A DNA stretch of 19,766 nucleotides. Origin: Thermomicrobiales bacterium (lineage in GTDB: Bacteria > Chloroflexota > Limnocylindria > Limnocylindrales > CSP1-4). Positions within the stretch are counted from its first letter, which is position 1, and the number at the start of each line of letters is the position of its first letter. The stretch covers positions 1 to 19,766 of the forward strand of contig SPCO01000007.1 of assembly GCA_004525275.1 (NCBI GenBank), given 5' to 3'. The notes below the pieces were generated by a model, which saw only the letters and a list, made by a program, of their open reading frames with translations, searched no databases and had not been told where the DNA came from. Position numbers and translations under genes: made by a program. This document shows, in pieces, positions 6,769-13,626 of this stretch.

Positions 6769-7232
6769 CCAGCGGCTTCGCCGGACGGGAGGGCATCCAG
6801 GTCGATGCGCTCGTGACCGACGGCTACCTGGACTCCTTGCTGGCGGCTCACGCGCGTGGCGCCGACCACGCCCCGACCACCTCGCTGCCGGCCGATCCGA
6901 TCCGATCGATCGCCGATCGCCTGGCGCGTGAACTGCCGCGATATCACCCGTCGTTCCGATTCGAGGAAACACTGGCCGCGCGTTTGGCTGAAGTCGCTCG
7001 GACGATGCGCAGCCAGGATCTCCCGGAGCGGCGCCTCAAGTCTCTGCCCAGTGAGATGGGCGAGCCCAACGACGGGGACGGGTCAGTCGATCGCATCGAT
7101 GTGCACCTCCGTCCCTCCCTTGGGCGCCCGTTGTTCATCGGCAGTGCCGTGACTTCGGCCGCGCTGTCGTTGGTGGGGGTCGCCTACATAGCCTGGCGTC
7201 GCGGTCGGTCCGGTAGCACGAGAGCCATCTGA
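6765..7232 (+). CDS. Small protein with a C-terminal membrane anchor; possible sigma-factor partner
   Basis: I do not recognise the family. The 155-residue product starts at GTG 6765, which overlaps the sigma-factor stop. Residues 1-120 are soluble and charged, with a helical stretch DPIRSIADRLARELPRYHPS and FEETLAARLAEVARTM at about 44-81. One hydrophobic span lies at about 122-144 (LFIGSAVTSAALSLVGVAYI), followed by a short basic tail WRRGRSGSTRAI. There is no zinc-binding HxxxCxxC motif of classical ZAS anti-sigma factors and no signal peptide. Its stop overlaps the ATG of accDA by 1 bp (TGATG). Translational overlap with the sigma gene makes an anti-sigma or membrane-sensing role a reasonable guess. 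An unrelated tail-anchored protein is equally compatible with the sequence. Confidence 0.8.
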   Translation: MTSGFAGREGIQVDALVTDGYLDSLLAAHARGADHAPTTSLPADPIRSIADRLARELPRYHPSFRFEETLAARLAEVARTMRSQDLPERRLKSLPSEMGEPNDGDGSVDRIDVHLRPSLGRPLFIGSAVTSAALSLVGVAYIAWRRGRSGSTRAI

Positions 7233-9157
7233 TGCCGATCAAGCTGCCGTCCTTCCGGGCACATCGCGATGTGTACCCAGCCGATCTGTGGACCAAGTGC
7301 GGGTCCTGCGAAACGATGCTGTTCAACAAGCAACTCGAGAAGGCCTTGCGGGTCTGCCCGACCTGCGGTCACCACTTCCGGCTGTCAGCGGCGGCTCGCC
7401 TGGAGCAGCTGCTTGACCCGGGGACGTGGTCGGAACGGGACGCCGGGTTGCGATCGGTCGATCGCCTTGGCTTCGTGGACCAGAAGCCCTACCCGGACCG
7501 ACTCGCCGCCGCGCAGGCCGCGACCGGGATGGGCGATGCCGCCGTCTGGGGCACGGCCGCCATGGGCGGCACCGCGGTCGCCGTCTGCGTCATGGATTTC
7601 GGGTTCATGGGCGGCTCCATGGGCGCGGTCGTCGGGGAGAAGGTCACCCGCGCGGCGGAGCATGCCCTCACCGCCCGCGTACCTCTGATCGTCGTCAGCT
7701 CGTCTGGCGGAGCACGGATGCAGGAGGGGACGCTGGCCCTCATGCAGCTGGCCAAGACGATCGGTGCCATCGAGCGCCTTCGGGCCGCTGGCGTCCCGTT
7801 CTTCAGCGTCCTTGCCGACCCGACGACCGGTGGCGTGTTTGCCTCGTTCGCAGCCGTCGGCGACATCAACATCGCCGAGCCGGACGCACTGATCGGTTTT
7901 GCTGGATCGCGGGTCTCGGCCGGGACGATCGCGCAGGAGCTGCCACCAGGGTTCCAGCGTTCGGAGTTCCTCTTCGCGCACGGGTTCATCGACATGGTCG
8001 TCAGTCGGCCGGATCTGCGCGACGAGCTGATCGGGCTGCTGCGTCTCGTGCCGGTACGCGGCCTCGACGGGGCCGCCGCCCGGTCGACGATGGATGGCGA
8101 GCCGGCGGGGTTCCGGCCCCTTTCCTTCCTGACGTCACTCGCCGAACGCGTCTCCGAGCGATCGGCCGGCGACCCGCTGGCAATGTCGACCGACGTCGTG
8201 CCGACATCCGCCGACCCAGGAGAAGCCATATGGGCCTCTGTCCAGCTTGCTCGCAATCTCCAGCGGCCTCGAACGCTCGAGTTCGTCGGCGCGATGACTG
8301 ACCAGTTCGTCGAACTCCACGGGGATCGACTCTTCGGCGATGACGCCGCGATGGTCGTCGGGCTCGCCCGCCTGGGCGATCGTCGGGTGGCGATCGTCGG
8401 ACAGCAGAAGGGCGCGGACACGGACGAGAACATCCGGCGGAATTTCGGTATGCCCCACCCGGAGGGGTATCGAAAGGGGATGCGGATCATGGAGCTGGCC
8501 GAGCGATTCGGTCTGCCGGTGATCACTTTCGTGGACGTCCCGGGCGCCCACCCGGGACCTGAGTCCGAGGAACGCGGGATCGCCGAGGCGATCGCTCGGT
8601 CGACCGGCCTGATGAGCCGGTTGCGAACACCGATCATCACGGTCATCACTGGCGAGGGTGGTTCCGGAGGCGCCATCGCGATCGCTGTCGGCGACGTCGT
8701 GATCGCCCTGGAGAATGCTGTCTATTCGGTGATCTCCCCAGAGGGTTGTGCCGCGATCCTGTGGCGCACGGCGGACGAGGCTCCCGCCGCCGCCCTGGCG
8801 ATGAAGATCGGCGCCGCCGATCAGCAGACCCTGGGCGTCATCGACATCGTGGTCCCGGAACCGCCGGGTGGTGCGCAGACCGATCCGGCTGACACCGCCA
8901 AGCGACTGAAAGCGATCTTGCTGGATCGACTCGAGGCGCTCGATGGGCTCAGCCTCGACCAGCTCCTCGATGCGCGCTACCGCCGCTATCGGGCCTTTGG
9001 GTCCTACACTGAGACGATGCTCCCCGAAATGGCACCGCCCGCCGCCCGCGGCCTCGGCGATCGGCTTCGCGAACTCATCGATCCGGGTCGACGCGCGGTG
9101 GGGGCGAGCGTGCCGTCGTGGTCACGCGACGAGCCGCCCGCCCATGAGGAGGTCTAG
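7232..9157 (+). CDS. accDA: Acetyl-CoA carboxylase carboxyltransferase, fused beta-alpha subunits
   Basis: Transfers the carboxyl group from carboxybiotin to acetyl-CoA, making malonyl-CoA. The 641-residue protein is AccD followed by AccA in one chain. The AccD half (1 to about 300) opens with the zinc ribbon C23-x2-C26 and C42-x2-C45, then GFMGGSMGAVVGEK, SSSGGARMQEG and PTTGGVFASFA. The AccA half (about 335-625) contains QLARNLQRPRTLEFV, IRRNFGMPHPEGYRKGMR, FVDVPGAHPG, ITGEGGSGGAIAIAVGD and VISPEGCAAILW. The long N-terminal helical arm of free-standing AccA is reduced to a linker of about 35 residues (about 300-335). Both active-site halves look complete. Zinc-ribbon AccD and AccA are usually separate genes in enterobacteria. 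The gene is flanked by the membrane protein (1 bp overlap) and the AccB paralogue (3 bp gap). Confidence 0.95.
   Translation: MPIKLPSFRAHRDVYPADLWTKCGSCETMLFNKQLEKALRVCPTCGHHFRLSAAARLEQLLDPGTWSERDAGLRSVDRLGFVDQKPYPDRLAAAQAATGMGDAAVWGTAAMGGTAVAVCVMDFGFMGGSMGAVVGEKVTRAAEHALTARVPLIVVSSSGGARMQEGTLALMQLAKTIGAIERLRAAGVPFFSVLADPTTGGVFASFAAVGDINIAEPDALIGFAGSRVSAGTIAQELPPGFQRSEFLFAHGFIDMVVSRPDLRDELIGLLRLVPVRGLDGAAARSTMDGEPAGFRPLSFLTSLAERVSERSAGDPLAMSTDVVPTSADPGEAIWASVQLARNLQRPRTLEFVGAMTDQFVELHGDRLFGDDAAMVVGLARLGDRRVAIVGQQKGADTDENIRRNFGMPHPEGYRKGMRIMELAERFGLPVITFVDVPGAHPGPESEERGIAEAIARSTGLMSRLRTPIITVITGEGGSGGAIAIAVGDVVIALENAVYSVISPEGCAAILWRTADEAPAAALAMKIGAADQQTLGVIDIVVPEPPGGAQTDPADTAKRLKAILLDRLEALDGLSLDQLLDARYRRYRAFGSYTETMLPEMAPPAARGLGDRLRELIDPGRRAVGASVPSWSRDEPPAHEEV
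8218..8222 (+). promoter_or_regulatory. Ribosome-binding-site-like motif at the AccD-AccA junction
   Basis: AGGAG lies 7 nt before an ATG at 8230, just where the AccA part begins. That ATG is out of frame with accDA and would give only about 23 residues, so it does not start AccA. It may be a relic of an ancestral separate accA start, or chance. Confidence 0.25.
9146..9152 (+). promoter_or_regulatory. Ribosome binding site of the AccB paralogue
   Basis: GAGGAGG inside the end of accDA precedes the GTG start at 9161 by 8 nt. It is one of the best ribosome-binding sites in the window, arguing that this lysine-less carrier paralogue is well translated and not decaying. Confidence 0.8.
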
Positions 9158-9160
9158 CGA

Positions 9161-9724
9161 GTGTCTGAGCGCCTCGCGGCCGATCGATCCGCCGATCACG
9201 CTGCGATCGATCGCCTGAGTTCGGAGCTGCTGCCCGCGCTCATCGCCAAGCTTGGCGCGACCGGCCTCGGTGAACTCGAGGTCCGCGAGGGTGGCTGGCG
9301 CGTTCGCCTCCGTCGTCCGACGGGTGGCGGCTCCTACAACACTCGTGACCGGCGACCCGGCGACAAGGATCGATCCGTCCGGTCGTCCGCCCAGGCCGCT
9401 GCGAACCCGGTCGGACTCACGCCGGTCGGTCCCGGCCGGGACGATCGGAATGGTCGAGAAGGCACAGGTTCAGACATCGGACGGGTGGTCGCCAGTTCGC
9501 CCGCCGTCGGGACCTTCCAGCCCCGAGCCGACGCCCGGGCCGGGACGAAGGTGCGAGAGGGTGACCGCCTCGGTTCGGTCGACATGCTCGGCATTCCCCA
9601 GGAGGTCGTCGCGCCGGCCGATGGGGTCGTGGGCGCGAGCCTCGTCGAGCCGGGCGACGCCGTCGAGTACGGCCAGGAGCTCATCCTCATCGAATTCGCC
9701 ACGAGCGCTGAGACGGAGGCCTGA
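9161..9724 (+). CDS. AccB-like biotinyl-domain protein lacking the biotin-accepting lysine (BADC-like)
   Basis: A 187-residue homologue of the biotin carboxyl carrier protein from GTG 9161. The N-terminal block GLGELEVREGGWRVRLRRP (about 35-53) matches the conserved AccB N-terminal region and the corresponding segment of the second AccB here. A disordered Pro/Gly/Arg-rich linker follows (about 54-108), then a biotinyl/lipoyl-type fold (about 110-180) ending EPGDAVEYGQELILIE. The biotin motif EAMK is replaced by DMLG (141-144) in SVDMLGIPQEV, so no lysine is available. The domain is also about 6 residues shorter before the hairpin. It occupies the accB position between accDA (3 bp gap) and accC (2 bp gap). 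Plant BADC proteins are biotin-less BCCP homologues that inhibit or assemble heteromeric carboxylase, so a similar structural or regulatory role is inferred. It cannot itself carry CO2. Confidence 0.9.
   Translation: MSERLAADRSADHAAIDRLSSELLPALIAKLGATGLGELEVREGGWRVRLRRPTGGGSYNTRDRRPGDKDRSVRSSAQAAANPVGLTPVGPGRDDRNGREGTGSDIGRVVASSPAVGTFQPRADARAGTKVREGDRLGSVDMLGIPQEVVAPADGVVGASLVEPGDAVEYGQELILIEFATSAETEA
9715..9719 (+). promoter_or_regulatory. Ribosome binding site of accC
   Basis: GGAGG lies 7 nt before the GTG at 9727 and supports that non-ATG start. Confidence 0.75.
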
Positions 9725-9726
9725 CG

Positions 9727-11097
9727 GTGTTCCGCAAGGTGCTCATCGCGAACCGTGGCGAGATCGCCATCCGGATCCTGCGAGCGTGTCGCGAGCTCGG
9801 CATCGAAACTGTCGTGGCCTACAGCACAGCCGATCGGGATTCCCTGCCGGTCCAGCTCGCCGACGAAGCGATCTGCATCGGTCCGCCCGACGCTCGGAGA
9901 TCCTATCTGCTCGCACCGGCGGTCATTTCCGCGGCAATGCTGACCGGCTGTGATGCCATCCATCCCGGCTATGGCTTCCTGTCCGAGGACGAGGGCTTCG
10001 CCGAGGTCGTCGCTGCCCATGACCTGACGTTTATCGGGCCACCGGCCGCGATCCTCGAACGGTTCGCCAGCAAGGCCGGGACACGCCAGCTGCTGGGCGC
10101 GCATGGCCTCCCCACGATCCCCGGGTCGGACGGCATGTTGCGGGACGAGATGCACGCGCTAGACGAAGCCGAACGGATCGGCTACCCGGTCCTCATCAAG
10201 CCCTCGGCTGGAGGCGGTGGCAAGGGGATGCGCATGGTTCGCACCGGGCGTGAGCTCGAATCGGCCCTGCGCGTCTGTCGGTCAGAAGCCAAGGCGGCAT
10301 TCGGAGACGACTCGCTCTATCTCGAGAAATGGCTGGACGAGAACCGCCACGTTGAGATCCAGGTCGCTATCGACCGGTATGGCCACGGCGTCCACCTCGG
10401 GGATCGCGACTGCTCCGTCCAGCGTCGCCACCAGAAGATCCTCGAGGAGGCCCCGACGCCAGCGCTTTCCGAAGCGGCCCGGGCCGATCTTGCAGAGCGG
10501 GCATTGCGAGCCGCGATCGCCGCCGGCTACGAGAATGTCGGGACCCTCGAATTCCTGGTCGACTCCGTCGGGTCATTCTTCTTCATCGAGATCAACTGTC
10601 GCATCCAGGTCGAACATCCCGTGACCGAGATGCTGACCGGGATCGACCTTGTCGCAACCCAGATCCGGATCGCCGCGGGCGAGCCCCTCGGGTTCAGCCA
10701 GGCTGACGTGGCGCTACGCGGCCACGCCATCGAGTTTCGGATCAACGCCGAGGATCCGGCCAACGGCTTCCGACCTGGAGCCGGCGTGGTCGAGCGCTAC
10801 CACGCCCCCGGCGGCCCGGGGGTTCGGGTCGATTCGCATCTCTTCTCGGGGTACGACGTCCCTCCGTATTACGACTCGCTCCTCGGCAAGCTCATCGTCT
10901 GGGGCCCGGACCGGCCCAGCGCCATCGCTCGCAGTCGGGTCGCACTCGACGAACTCGTCGTCGATGGCCTTGTGACCAACGTCGCCATCCACCAGGCGCT
11001 CCTGGGCAACGAGGCGTTCCTGGCCGGCAAAATGACCACGAACCTGCTCGACCGGGTGGGGAGCGAGGCCATCCTCGCGGCGGCTGCCAGAGCTTGA
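9727..11097 (+). CDS. accC: Biotin carboxylase subunit of acetyl-CoA carboxylase
   Basis: Carboxylates biotin on AccB using ATP and bicarbonate. The 456 residues equal the usual length. Start GTG 9727 gives MFRKVLIANRGEIAIRILRA, the standard N-terminus. Visible are HPGYGFLSED, ATP-site K116 (FASKAGTR), the flexible glycine loop KPSAGGGGKGMR (about 158-169), HVEIQV, RDCSVQRRHQKILEE, and the catalytic strand EINCRIQVEHPVTEM with E288, N290 and R292. The residue between that Asn and Arg is Cys291, where the E. coli enzyme has Thr. The usual RINAEDP and the C-terminal YYDSLLGKLIVWG are present. It follows the lysine-less AccB paralogue by 2 bp and is separated from fabZ by 77 bp. Confidence 0.96.
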   Translation: MFRKVLIANRGEIAIRILRACRELGIETVVAYSTADRDSLPVQLADEAICIGPPDARRSYLLAPAVISAAMLTGCDAIHPGYGFLSEDEGFAEVVAAHDLTFIGPPAAILERFASKAGTRQLLGAHGLPTIPGSDGMLRDEMHALDEAERIGYPVLIKPSAGGGGKGMRMVRTGRELESALRVCRSEAKAAFGDDSLYLEKWLDENRHVEIQVAIDRYGHGVHLGDRDCSVQRRHQKILEEAPTPALSEAARADLAERALRAAIAAGYENVGTLEFLVDSVGSFFFIEINCRIQVEHPVTEMLTGIDLVATQIRIAAGEPLGFSQADVALRGHAIEFRINAEDPANGFRPGAGVVERYHAPGGPGVRVDSHLFSGYDVPPYYDSLLGKLIVWGPDRPSAIARSRVALDELVVDGLVTNVAIHQALLGNEAFLAGKMTTNLLDRVGSEAILAAAARA

Positions 11098-11174
11098 TGC
11101 ATACCTGCACAGACCTCGCCGCACGTCGCCACCGCCATCCGGCAGACTGAGATCTCCCCGACCTGGAGTTGCCC
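11098..11174 (+). other. 77 bp spacer between accC and fabZ
   Basis: The longest gap inside the fatty-acid cluster. It contains TGCATACCTGCA just after the accC stop (TGCA repeated with a 4 bp gap) and GGAG (11165-11168) before fabZ. I see no hairpin with a T-run and no convincing promoter. Read-through from accC or a weak internal promoter are both possible. Confidence 0.5.
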
Positions 11175-11630
11175 ATGACCGAGACCATCCACACGACCGG
11201 TGAGATCGAAGCCTTGATCCCACATCGCTGGCCCTTCCTGCTCGTCGATCGAATCATCGAGTACGACGCCACGGCGAAGCGGATCGTCGGGATCAAGGGC
11301 GTGACCGCGACCGAATGGTTCTTTCAAGGCCACTTCCCTGGTCTGCCGGTGATGCCTGGCGTCATGCAGGTCGAGGCGCTGGCCCAGACGATGGCCGTGT
11401 TCGTCGCCAAGCAACCGGGGTTCGGCGATCGGATCGGGCTGTTCGCAGGGATCGATGACTGCCGCTTCAAGCGCGTCGTCAGCCCCGGTGACACGCTCCG
11501 ATTGGAAGTCACGATGGACAAGCTCGGGAGTCGGTTCGGGCGTGGCCGGGCGGTCGCGAGCGTGGATGGCGAGGTAGCCTGCGAAGCGACCCTGAGCTTC
11601 GTCATCCCGCCGGCGGGCGTGCTTCGATGA
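11175..11630 (+). CDS. fabZ: 3-hydroxyacyl-ACP dehydratase FabZ
   Basis: Dehydrates 3-hydroxyacyl-ACP to trans-2-enoyl-ACP in fatty acid elongation. It has 151 residues with a hotdog fold. The family signature is complete: LIPHRWPFLLVDRI near the N-terminus, the catalytic His in GHFPGLPVMPGV and the catalytic Glu in QVEALAQ. A TTG at 11169 is in frame, but GGAG at 11165-11168 touches it and lies 6 nt before ATG 11175, so the ATG is chosen. The stop overlaps the phosphoesterase start by 4 bp. Confidence 0.95.
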   Translation: MTETIHTTGEIEALIPHRWPFLLVDRIIEYDATAKRIVGIKGVTATEWFFQGHFPGLPVMPGVMQVEALAQTMAVFVAKQPGFGDRIGLFAGIDDCRFKRVVSPGDTLRLEVTMDKLGSRFGRGRAVASVDGEVACEATLSFVIPPAGVLR

Positions 11631-12373
11631 CCCGTCTCGTTGCCCTGTCCGACGTCCACGGCAATGCGGTCGCACTGGCGGCGGTTCGCAAGGCCCTTCG
11701 AACCGAGAAGCCAGACCTCGTAGCGGTTGCCGGCGACCACGTCCTGAACGGCCCGGATCCTGCCGGGGCTGTGGACCTGTTGCGCGAGATGGAGGCGGAA
11801 GGGGCGGCCATCGTCAGCGGCAACACCGATGTCGCAGTGGCCGACTTCGACTATGCGGCCGCGTTTCCATGGATGAGCGATGGGGTGCCGGATACCTTCA
11901 GGGCCGCCACCGAGTGGGCCCACGATGCGTTGGGCGATGAGCGGATATCGTGGCTTCGGCGACTTCCATCCGAGCGTCGTCTCAGGGCCGAGGACGGCAC
12001 GATGATCCTGGTCTGCCATGGTTCCCCGGGATCACAGACGGCCGGCTTCGACCAGGAGCTGGACCCCAGCGTCATCATCGAGCGGGCAAGCGGGACGGAT
12101 GCCCGGCTTATCGTGTGCGGCCACACCCATATCCCGGAAGTCCGAGATCTGGGCTGGAAGCTGATCGTCAATGACGGTTCGGCGGGCTACGTCTTCGATG
12201 GCGACCCGACCGCATCGTATGCACGGATCGACCTGGTCGAAGGCGAGATCGTCGCCGAGATCAAGCGGGCCGAATTCGATGCCCTCGCGGTCGCCGATGC
12301 GATCTCGGCCCGGGGCCTGCCCGGCGACGTGTATCGCGCGGCCACCGTGCGCACCGGCAAGCTGGTTCGATGA
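11627..12373 (+). CDS. Calcineurin-like metallophosphoesterase inside the fatty-acid operon
   Basis: A 248-residue metallophosphoesterase with the dimetal signature in order: D9 and H11 in SDVHGN, D37 in AGDHVLNGPDP, N66 in SGNTD, H131 in VCHGSPGS and H166/H168 in CGHTHIP. The GDxxxxGPDP pattern is that of small phosphodiesterases of the YfcE/MJ0936 type. In GNTD a Thr stands where many relatives have the His of GNHD. No signal peptide or membrane span, so it is cytosolic. It is locked between fabZ and fabF by 4 bp overlaps at both ends, so it is made together with elongation enzymes. Its substrate is unknown; a phosphodiester of lipid, CoA or ACP metabolism is a guess from context. Confidence 0.88.
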   Translation: MTRLVALSDVHGNAVALAAVRKALRTEKPDLVAVAGDHVLNGPDPAGAVDLLREMEAEGAAIVSGNTDVAVADFDYAAAFPWMSDGVPDTFRAATEWAHDALGDERISWLRRLPSERRLRAEDGTMILVCHGSPGSQTAGFDQELDPSVIIERASGTDARLIVCGHTHIPEVRDLGWKLIVNDGSAGYVFDGDPTASYARIDLVEGEIVAEIKRAEFDALAVADAISARGLPGDVYRAATVRTGKLVR

Positions 12374-13626
12374 TCGAACGTCGTCGCGTCGTGATCACCG
12401 GGATGGGCCTGCTCACGGCCCTTGGCACCGATGTCGAATCGAGCTGGCAGGGGGTCGTCGCCGGTCGCAGCGGCGTGCGTCCCCTGCAGGCGTTCGACCC
12501 GGCGCGCTTGACCTCGCGGATCGGCGCGGAAGTCCCCGATTTCGACGCCAGCCACATCCTCGACCGCAAGGATCTGCGCCGGACCGACCGGTATATCCAG
12601 TTCGGCCTTGTGGCCTCGCGCCAGGCACTCGACCAAGCCGGATTGCCCGAGCGATTCGAGGGTGCTCTGGCTGAGCGAACGGGCGTCATCCTCGGGACCG
12701 GCCTCGGCGGCGTCGCGACGCTCAACGATGGCTTCACGATCAATGCACTGCGCGGCCCGGACCGGATCAGCCCGTTCCTCGTTCCCATGGGCATCCCGAA
12801 CGTCGGCGCGGGCCAGGTCGCCATCCAATTCGGGATGACGGGCCCCAACTTCACGACGGTCTCGGCCTGTGCGACGGGCGGTCACGCCATCGGTGAAGCG
12901 AGCGAGATCATCCGTCGCGATGACGCGGACGTGATGATCGCCGGTGGTGCGGAGGCGGGCGTCGTCGAGGCGATGGTCGGCGGGTTCGCCGCGATGCGCG
13001 CGCTGTCCACCCGAAACGATGACCCTGGGGCGGCTTCGCGACCGTTCGATTCCGGTCGCGACGGGTTCGTGATCGGCGAGGGGGCGGGTGTCGTCGTCCT
13101 CGAGGCCCTGGAGCACGCCGAGCGTCGCGGCGCGACGATCCTGGCCGAGCTGGTCGGTTATGCGGCCACGGCCGACGCCTCCCACATCACGTTGCCGGCA
13201 CCAGGCGGGATCGGCGCCGTCCGGGCCGCCCGCCGGGCCCTGGAGAAAGCTGGCATGACGCCCGACGAGATCGATCATGTCAACGCCCACGCGACTTCGA
13301 CGCCCGAAGGTGACAAGGCGGAGTTGCAGGCCATCCGGACGATCTTCGGCGACTCGTCCGGGGACATCTCGATCACGGCCAACAAGTCGATGTTCGGCCA
13401 CACGCTGGGTGCCGCCGGCGCGATCGAGGCGATCGTCTCGATCCAGACGATCCGCGAGGGCTGGATCCCGCCGACGATCAATCTCATCGATCCAGATCCC
13501 GAGGCGGCAGGGCTCGATCTCACCCCGAACACGGCAGTTTTCCGGCCGACCCGGACGGTGCTCAGCAATTCATTCGGATTCGGTGGCCAGAATACCGCCC
13601 TCATTTTCGCGAGATTCGATCGATGA
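12370..13626 (+). CDS. fabF: Beta-ketoacyl-ACP synthase II
   Basis: Condenses malonyl-ACP with acyl-ACP to extend the chain by two carbons. It has 418 residues, normal for FabF. The Cys-His-His triad is visible: C167 in TVSACATGGHAIG, H307 in NAHATSTPEGD and H344 in MFGHTLGAAGAIE, with K339 just before it. The N-terminus RRVVITGMGLLTALGTDV and the end NSFGFGGQNTALIF are typical. Presence of the second His and of GHTLGAAG identifies a FabB/FabF-type elongating enzyme, distinct from FabH. Its start overlaps the phosphoesterase stop and its stop overlaps accB, each by 4 bp. Confidence 0.96.
   Translation: MIERRRVVITGMGLLTALGTDVESSWQGVVAGRSGVRPLQAFDPARLTSRIGAEVPDFDASHILDRKDLRRTDRYIQFGLVASRQALDQAGLPERFEGALAERTGVILGTGLGGVATLNDGFTINALRGPDRISPFLVPMGIPNVGAGQVAIQFGMTGPNFTTVSACATGGHAIGEASEIIRRDDADVMIAGGAEAGVVEAMVGGFAAMRALSTRNDDPGAASRPFDSGRDGFVIGEGAGVVVLEALEHAERRGATILAELVGYAATADASHITLPAPGGIGAVRAARRALEKAGMTPDEIDHVNAHATSTPEGDKAELQAIRTIFGDSSGDISITANKSMFGHTLGAAGAIEAIVSIQTIREGWIPPTINLIDPDPEAAGLDLTPNTAVFRPTRTVLSNSFGFGGQNTALIFARFDR

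Noticed and set aside
7489..8676. A 395-codon minus-strand frame opposite accDA
   Set aside because: Low-complexity Ser/Pro/Arg composition, antisense to conserved carboxyltransferase motifs.
9161..9724. The lysine-less AccB paralogue as a simple pseudogene
   Set aside because: Uninterrupted frame, strong ribosome-binding site, conserved N- and C-terminal AccB segments and tight spacing all argue for a working protein.
11098..11174. A regulator-binding palindrome at TGCATACCTGCA
   Set aside because: It is a 4 bp word repeated with a 4 bp gap, too short to separate from chance in the absence of a comparison.
12187..13401. A 404-codon minus-strand frame opposite the phosphoesterase and fabF
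   Set aside because: A shadow of two well-supported genes; no motif or start signal.
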